Source: an uncultured Collinsella sp. (GTDB taxonomy: Bacteria; Actinomycetota; Coriobacteriia; Coriobacteriales; Coriobacteriaceae). From it: 36,301 bases of DNA. Below are positions 33,386 to 36,301 of this stretch, in pieces; position 1 is the stretch's first letter; every line of letters starts with the position of its first letter. Made by a program: the position numbers and the translations under genes. The stretch lies in the NCBI GenBank assembly GCA_900544065.1, contig UQTR01000012.1, positions 1 through 36,301 of the forward strand. The letters run 5' to 3'. A model generated the notes under the pieces. It was not told where the DNA came from and ran no database searches. It saw only the letters and a program-made list of their open reading frames with translations.

Positions 33386-34759
33386 ATGAGTACTTCCAAC
33401 TACATATCCATGGGTGACGCCGCGCGTCTGCTGGGTGTTACGAAAGCTCGCATATCGCAACTGGCTGCATCGGGAACGCTCGCGTGCGATATCGTCGGTG
33501 GGCGGAAAATGGTTGAGTACGATTCCGCGATTGGCTACCAAAAGGTCCGCAAGCGCGGGCGCCGCCCCGCAGCTGACGTAGGGCGCAAGTTCACGTTGAT
33601 GTCAGCCGACCACGAGGTTGCGCATGTCTCGTTTGATCCAACGCGCGAGTTTTCCTTTGAAATTGCCAAGATACTCGATGCACGAAGGATGCCGTTTGGC
33701 ACGTGCTCGAGCTCTTCACCAACGGTGAATAAACGAGCACTCAACACGTGGTGGAGTCACCGGTCGGTCCCCGACGTCCGCCCCGGACTCATCTCGCGCT
33801 ATCGCGAACTAGGAATTGACAGCGGTGTTGAAGTTCCGGTTCAGTGTCTTGGCCTTTCGCTTTCGGATTGCTACTGGCTGAGGCCGGTCGACTGCGATGA
33901 GCTCGATTGGCAGCACCTCAATTACTTCGAGAACGATTTTGAACGGTCGGCACCCGAGCATCGTTCAGGCTGGCTAGAGGGCATCGGACTCAAAAATCCT
34001 GACAATACGTCCGAGGGCGAGCTTCCCAAATCCTGGATAATCCGCAATGGCGTTCGCATCTTGGTCAAAGGATGCGGAATGGACGATCAGCGACCGTTTA
34101 ACGAGGCGGTTGCAACAGCTCTACATCGGCGTCTGCTATCCAAAGGTGAGTTTGTTCCCTATACGGTCGAGCGCATGTTCGACGGGCCCGTATGCCTATG
34201 CAATGACTTTCTGAATGGCCGCGAGGAATACGTGCCGGCCGCTTATATCAGGGATGCACTCGGTGGCCAGCGAGGAAGCTCAACATACGATCGATACTGT
34301 CGCTATCTTGGCAGACACGGGGCAGACGAAGCTGCCGTGAGAAGATCTATGTCGCAGATGATCGTCTGCGATGCCCTCTTGGCCAACAGCGACCGCCACT
34401 GGCGAAACTTCGGCATCATCCGCAACGTCGACACGCTGGAAATACGGCCTGCACCGCTGTTCGATAGCGGCAATTGCCTGTGGTACAACGTGCCAACCGC
34501 CATGCTCGTTACCGGGGAGTTTGGGTTTGCCGCCAAACCGTTTGGGCCGGACCCCTCCACTCAGCTGGCATTTGCCGACTCACTCGATTGGTTCGATGCA
34601 TCGCACCTCGATGGGTTCGTCGACGAGGCGGTCGAAATCCTCTCACAAAGTGCATGGGCAACGGCTGACAATCGCCTCAACGCCATCCGCCGCGGTCTCG
34701 AGCGCCGCACGATTGAGGTAAGTGCCGCCGTTGAGGTACTACGGCACGTGCAGAGATAA
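33386..34759 (+). CDS. HTH domain fused to HipA-like kinase
   Basis: This 457-residue protein begins with an excisionase/MerR-type helix-turn-helix (5-50, ISMGDAARLLGVTKARISQLAASG...VEYDSAI). A basic linker follows (RKRGRRP), then a middle region (70-215) that I do not recognise. A HipA-like kinase lies at about 216-430: IRILVKG with K228 as the likely ATP lysine, QRPFNEAVATAL, catalytic LLANSDRHWRNFG (D336, N341) and metal-binding APLFDSGN (D360). HipA kinases phosphorylate targets such as glutamyl-tRNA synthetase and are neutralised by a separate HTH protein, HipB. Here the HTH is part of the kinase and no separate antitoxin gene is present. ATG 33386 is chosen because GAGGTG lies 9 bases upstream. 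The gene is AT-richer than its neighbours and flanked by two inverted hairpin elements, suggesting a mobile cassette. Toxicity and target are not shown. Confidence 0.82.
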   Translation: MSTSNYISMGDAARLLGVTKARISQLAASGTLACDIVGGRKMVEYDSAIGYQKVRKRGRRPAADVGRKFTLMSADHEVAHVSFDPTREFSFEIAKILDARRMPFGTCSSSSPTVNKRALNTWWSHRSVPDVRPGLISRYRELGIDSGVEVPVQCLGLSLSDCYWLRPVDCDELDWQHLNYFENDFERSAPEHRSGWLEGIGLKNPDNTSEGELPKSWIIRNGVRILVKGCGMDDQRPFNEAVATALHRRLLSKGEFVPYTVERMFDGPVCLCNDFLNGREEYVPAAYIRDALGGQRGSSTYDRYCRYLGRHGADEAAVRRSMSQMIVCDALLANSDRHWRNFGIIRNVDTLEIRPAPLFDSGNCLWYNVPTAMLVTGEFGFAAKPFGPDPSTQLAFADSLDWFDASHLDGFVDEAVEILSQSAWATADNRLNAIRRGLERRTIEVSAAVEVLRHVQR

Positions 34760-34772
34760 CAGCGCTACCTCC

Positions 34773-34843
34773 TAAGTTGCGGTGAAATAGGGACTGTTTT
34801 CGCATTTAAAACGCTTAAACAGCCCCTATTTCACCGCAACTTA
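34773..34843 (-). repeat. Long hairpin element, copy B (downstream of HTH-HipA gene)
   Basis: The 27-base arms (34773-34799 and 34817-34843) match copy A at 33248-33316 with a single base change, T to C, in the right arm. Read on the minus strand the mismatch becomes a G-U pair and the loop begins AAGCGTTTT, like copy A on the plus strand. So B is inverted relative to A. It lies 14 bases after the HTH-HipA stop, the same spacing as copy A has from mnmA. Confidence 0.85.
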
Positions 34844-34894
34844 CAGAGGGCGGCCTCGGTCGGTACTGCTGTGTCAGCCGAGACCGCTGCATCG

Positions 34895-35923
34895 TTAGCG
34901 CTGAACGTAGGCGCGAACCAGTTCAAAGGTGTTGCGCACGCCGTCCATGTGGCTGCGCTCGTAGTTGTGGCTCGCATACACGCCTGGGCCGATCAGGCCA
35001 TGGCGAATGTCATAGCCGGCCGAAAGCGTGGCCTCGACGTCGGAACCGTAATGCGGGTACACGTCGATGGCGTAATCGAGCTCCAGCTCGCGCGCAATAT
35101 TGGACAGTGTGGTCACCAGATCGTAGTTGTAGGGGCCGCCCGAATCCTTAGCGCAAATCGACACCATGCGCTCGGTGCAGCCCAAGTCGTCGCCCACGCA
35201 GCCCATGTCAACGCTGATCATCTCGCGCGTGTCGGCCGGCACAAAGGCACCGCCGTGGCCAACCTCCTCGTACACGGTAAAGAGCAGCGACACCTTGCGC
35301 GAAAGCGTCACCTCGCCGCCAGCAACGGCGCGGGCCAAACCCAGCAGAATCGACGCGGACAGCTTGTCGTCCAAGAAGCGGCTCTTGATGTAGCCGCTCT
35401 CCGTCACCGTGGTGCGCGGATCCATGGCGATGATATCGCCCGTCTGAATACCCAGCTCGAGCGCATCGTCCTTGCTGTCAACGTTCTCGTCGAGCAGGAT
35501 TTCCATGTTCTTCTCGATAGTCTTGACCGGCTCATCGGCCACATGCGCCGAAGGCTCGGTATTGAGGACCACGCCCGTGTAGACATTGCCATCGCGCGTG
35601 TAAACGGTGCAGTTCTCGCCATCGGCCGTAGACCACTGATGCCCGCCGAGCGTCGTGGGACGCAGGCGACCATTGTCCTTAATGGAACGCACCATGGCGC
35701 CCAGGGTATCGACATGGCTCGCCAACACGAGCGGCTCACCCTCGCCACCAAGCTCCACCAGCACATTGCCCTTATTAGAACGCTCAGGCCCAAACCCCAT
35801 ATCGCGAAGCGTCTCCATCAGATAATCGGTCGCCGCACGGGTATACCCCGTAGGAGAAGCAATCGAGGTAAGCGCCTTCAACTGGTCAGTAATAAAGGAG
35901 AGCGTAGAATCCATCTGGGACAC
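34895..35923 (-). CDS. M42-family metallopeptidase
   Basis: This 342-residue aminopeptidase-like protein belongs to the M42 family (glutamyl aminopeptidase/TET and endoglucanase-like). These are cytoplasmic dinuclear zinc or cobalt enzymes that trim peptides, often as dodecamers. Ligands and catalytic residues are visible: H70 and D72 in ASHVDTLG, D185 in FLDDKLSA, the EE pair 219-220 in VYEEVGHGG, D239 in ISVDMGC and the C-terminal His in YASHNYERSH. GTG 35923 is chosen because AAAGG lies 9 bases upstream; ATG 35914 and GTG 35932 are alternatives. It converges with the HTH-HipA gene. Confidence 0.93.
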   Translation of the reverse strand: MSQMDSTLSFITDQLKALTSIASPTGYTRAATDYLMETLRDMGFGPERSNKGNVLVELGGEGEPLVLASHVDTLGAMVRSIKDNGRLRPTTLGGHQWSTADGENCTVYTRDGNVYTGVVLNTEPSAHVADEPVKTIEKNMEILLDENVDSKDDALELGIQTGDIIAMDPRTTVTESGYIKSRFLDDKLSASILLGLARAVAGGEVTLSRKVSLLFTVYEEVGHGGAFVPADTREMISVDMGCVGDDLGCTERMVSICAKDSGGPYNYDLVTTLSNIARELELDYAIDVYPHYGSDVEATLSAGYDIRHGLIGPGVYASHNYERSHMDGVRNTFELVRAYVQR

Positions 35924-35983
35924 CAAAGTCACCCTTTCACATCGAATTAAACCCTCAACAACGATACCACCGCGAACAAATTT

Positions 35984-36073
35984 TTACCTAGCGAGACAAC
36001 CCATCGAGCACCCCAAAACAGCGCCCGCCACGATAAGCAGACATAAGGCGCCATCCAACAATGCGCCCCTCAC
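35984..36073 (-). CDS. Possible 29-residue hydrophobic peptide
   Basis: A GTG at 36073 has AAAGG 6 bases upstream and reads MRGALLDGALCLLIVAGAVLGCSMGCLAR, one hydrophobic helix with a lipobox-like VLGC. It lies 60 bases before the M42 gene on the same strand. Nothing else supports it; composition alone can make such a frame. The rest of 35924-36115 holds nothing else that I can name. Confidence 0.22.
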   Translation of the reverse strand: MRGALLDGALCLLIVAGAVLGCSMGCLAR

Positions 36074-36115
36074 ATCCCGCCTTTCCGGCACCCCGGCATC
36101 TGAGAAAAGAACGCA

Positions 36116-36238
36116 GGCGGCCCCGGGTTTCCCTCCGGGCGCATTCCGCAGGACGTAAAAGGCCCCGCCGCGCACAACGCGCGCAGCGGGGCCTTTTGCA
36201 TGTCCGAGGACGCGCCCGGAGGGAAACCCGGGGCCGCC
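36116..36238. terminator. Two-tier hairpin with terminator core
   Basis: Inner stem: AAAAGGCCCCGCCGCGC (36157-36173) pairs with GCGCAGCGGGGCCTTTT (36179-36195) with one mismatch or wobble, giving T runs on both strands, so it is a terminator for the minus-strand gene ending at 36251 and possibly in both directions. Outer stem: 36116-36142 and 36212-36238 are perfect 27-bp inverted copies with a CCCTCCGGGCGC core. The whole 123 bases can fold as one hairpin with an internal bulge, far longer than needed for termination. Confidence 0.75.
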
Positions 36239-36250
36239 GACGGGAGTGAT

Positions 36251-36301
36251 TTACTCAGCCGGGCAGATCTTCTTGAAGAGCTCGATGACGTCGTCGAGCG
36301 T
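36251..36301 (-). CDS. C-terminal end of an unidentified protein (partial)
   Basis: Reading in from the right edge on the minus strand, the frame gives TLDDVIELFKKICPAE and a TAA stop at 36251-36253. It is helical and amphipathic, and a strong terminator follows after 12 bases, so a gene end is credible. The family cannot be told from 16 residues. Confidence 0.5.
   Translation of the reverse strand, partial: TLDDVIELFKKICPAE

Overview
The window is a dense, high-GC bacterial chromosome segment with no rRNA, tRNA or CRISPR array. Its gene content suggests an anaerobic actinobacterium of the class Coriobacteriia, most likely Collinsella or a close relative. The pointers are DnaE as the replicative polymerase with a complete-looking PHP domain, formate-tetrahydrofolate ligase, superoxide reductase, AddAB-type helicase-nuclease genes, a LexA box of the GAAC-N4-GTTC type, and overall codon use. 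The genus is inferred from the sequence; nothing was searched.

Layout. Positions 1-6260 hold small or accessory genes: the tail of an unknown gene, a PH-like small protein, a solitary YhcG/DUF1016 nuclease, a zinc-ribbon protein divergent from a CDF transporter with a manganese-type metal site, a proline-rich membrane protein and a small Cys-rich protein. Positions 6283-20355 form a minus-strand block of folate and DNA metabolism: fhs, ruvB-ruvA-ruvC with overlapping ends and a LexA box upstream, a large protein built like glutamine-dependent NAD synthetase but lacking its catalytic residues, a superoxide reductase, a SWIM-SNF2 ATPase and dnaE. Positions 20459-22039 are an AT-richer insertion: an MFS transporter followed by a cut-off reading frame, next to a shortened DUF3284 gene. 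Positions 22235-29014 carry the addA and addB helicase-nuclease genes. Then come a YerC-type TrpR-like regulator, a four-helix holin-like membrane protein, an Rrf2 regulator divergent from cysK, and mnmA, so cysteine synthesis and tRNA thiolation lie side by side.

The most interesting stretch is 33248-34843. A 457-residue protein joins an N-terminal excisionase/MerR-like helix-turn-helix to a HipA-like kinase. Its promoter lies between and partly within a perfect 10-bp inverted repeat. The gene is bracketed by two nearly identical ~70-bp hairpin elements in opposite orientation. This looks like a one-gene, self-regulating toxin-antitoxin-like or phage-defence cassette. The window ends with an M42 peptidase gene, a large two-tier hairpin and the last codons of another minus-strand gene.
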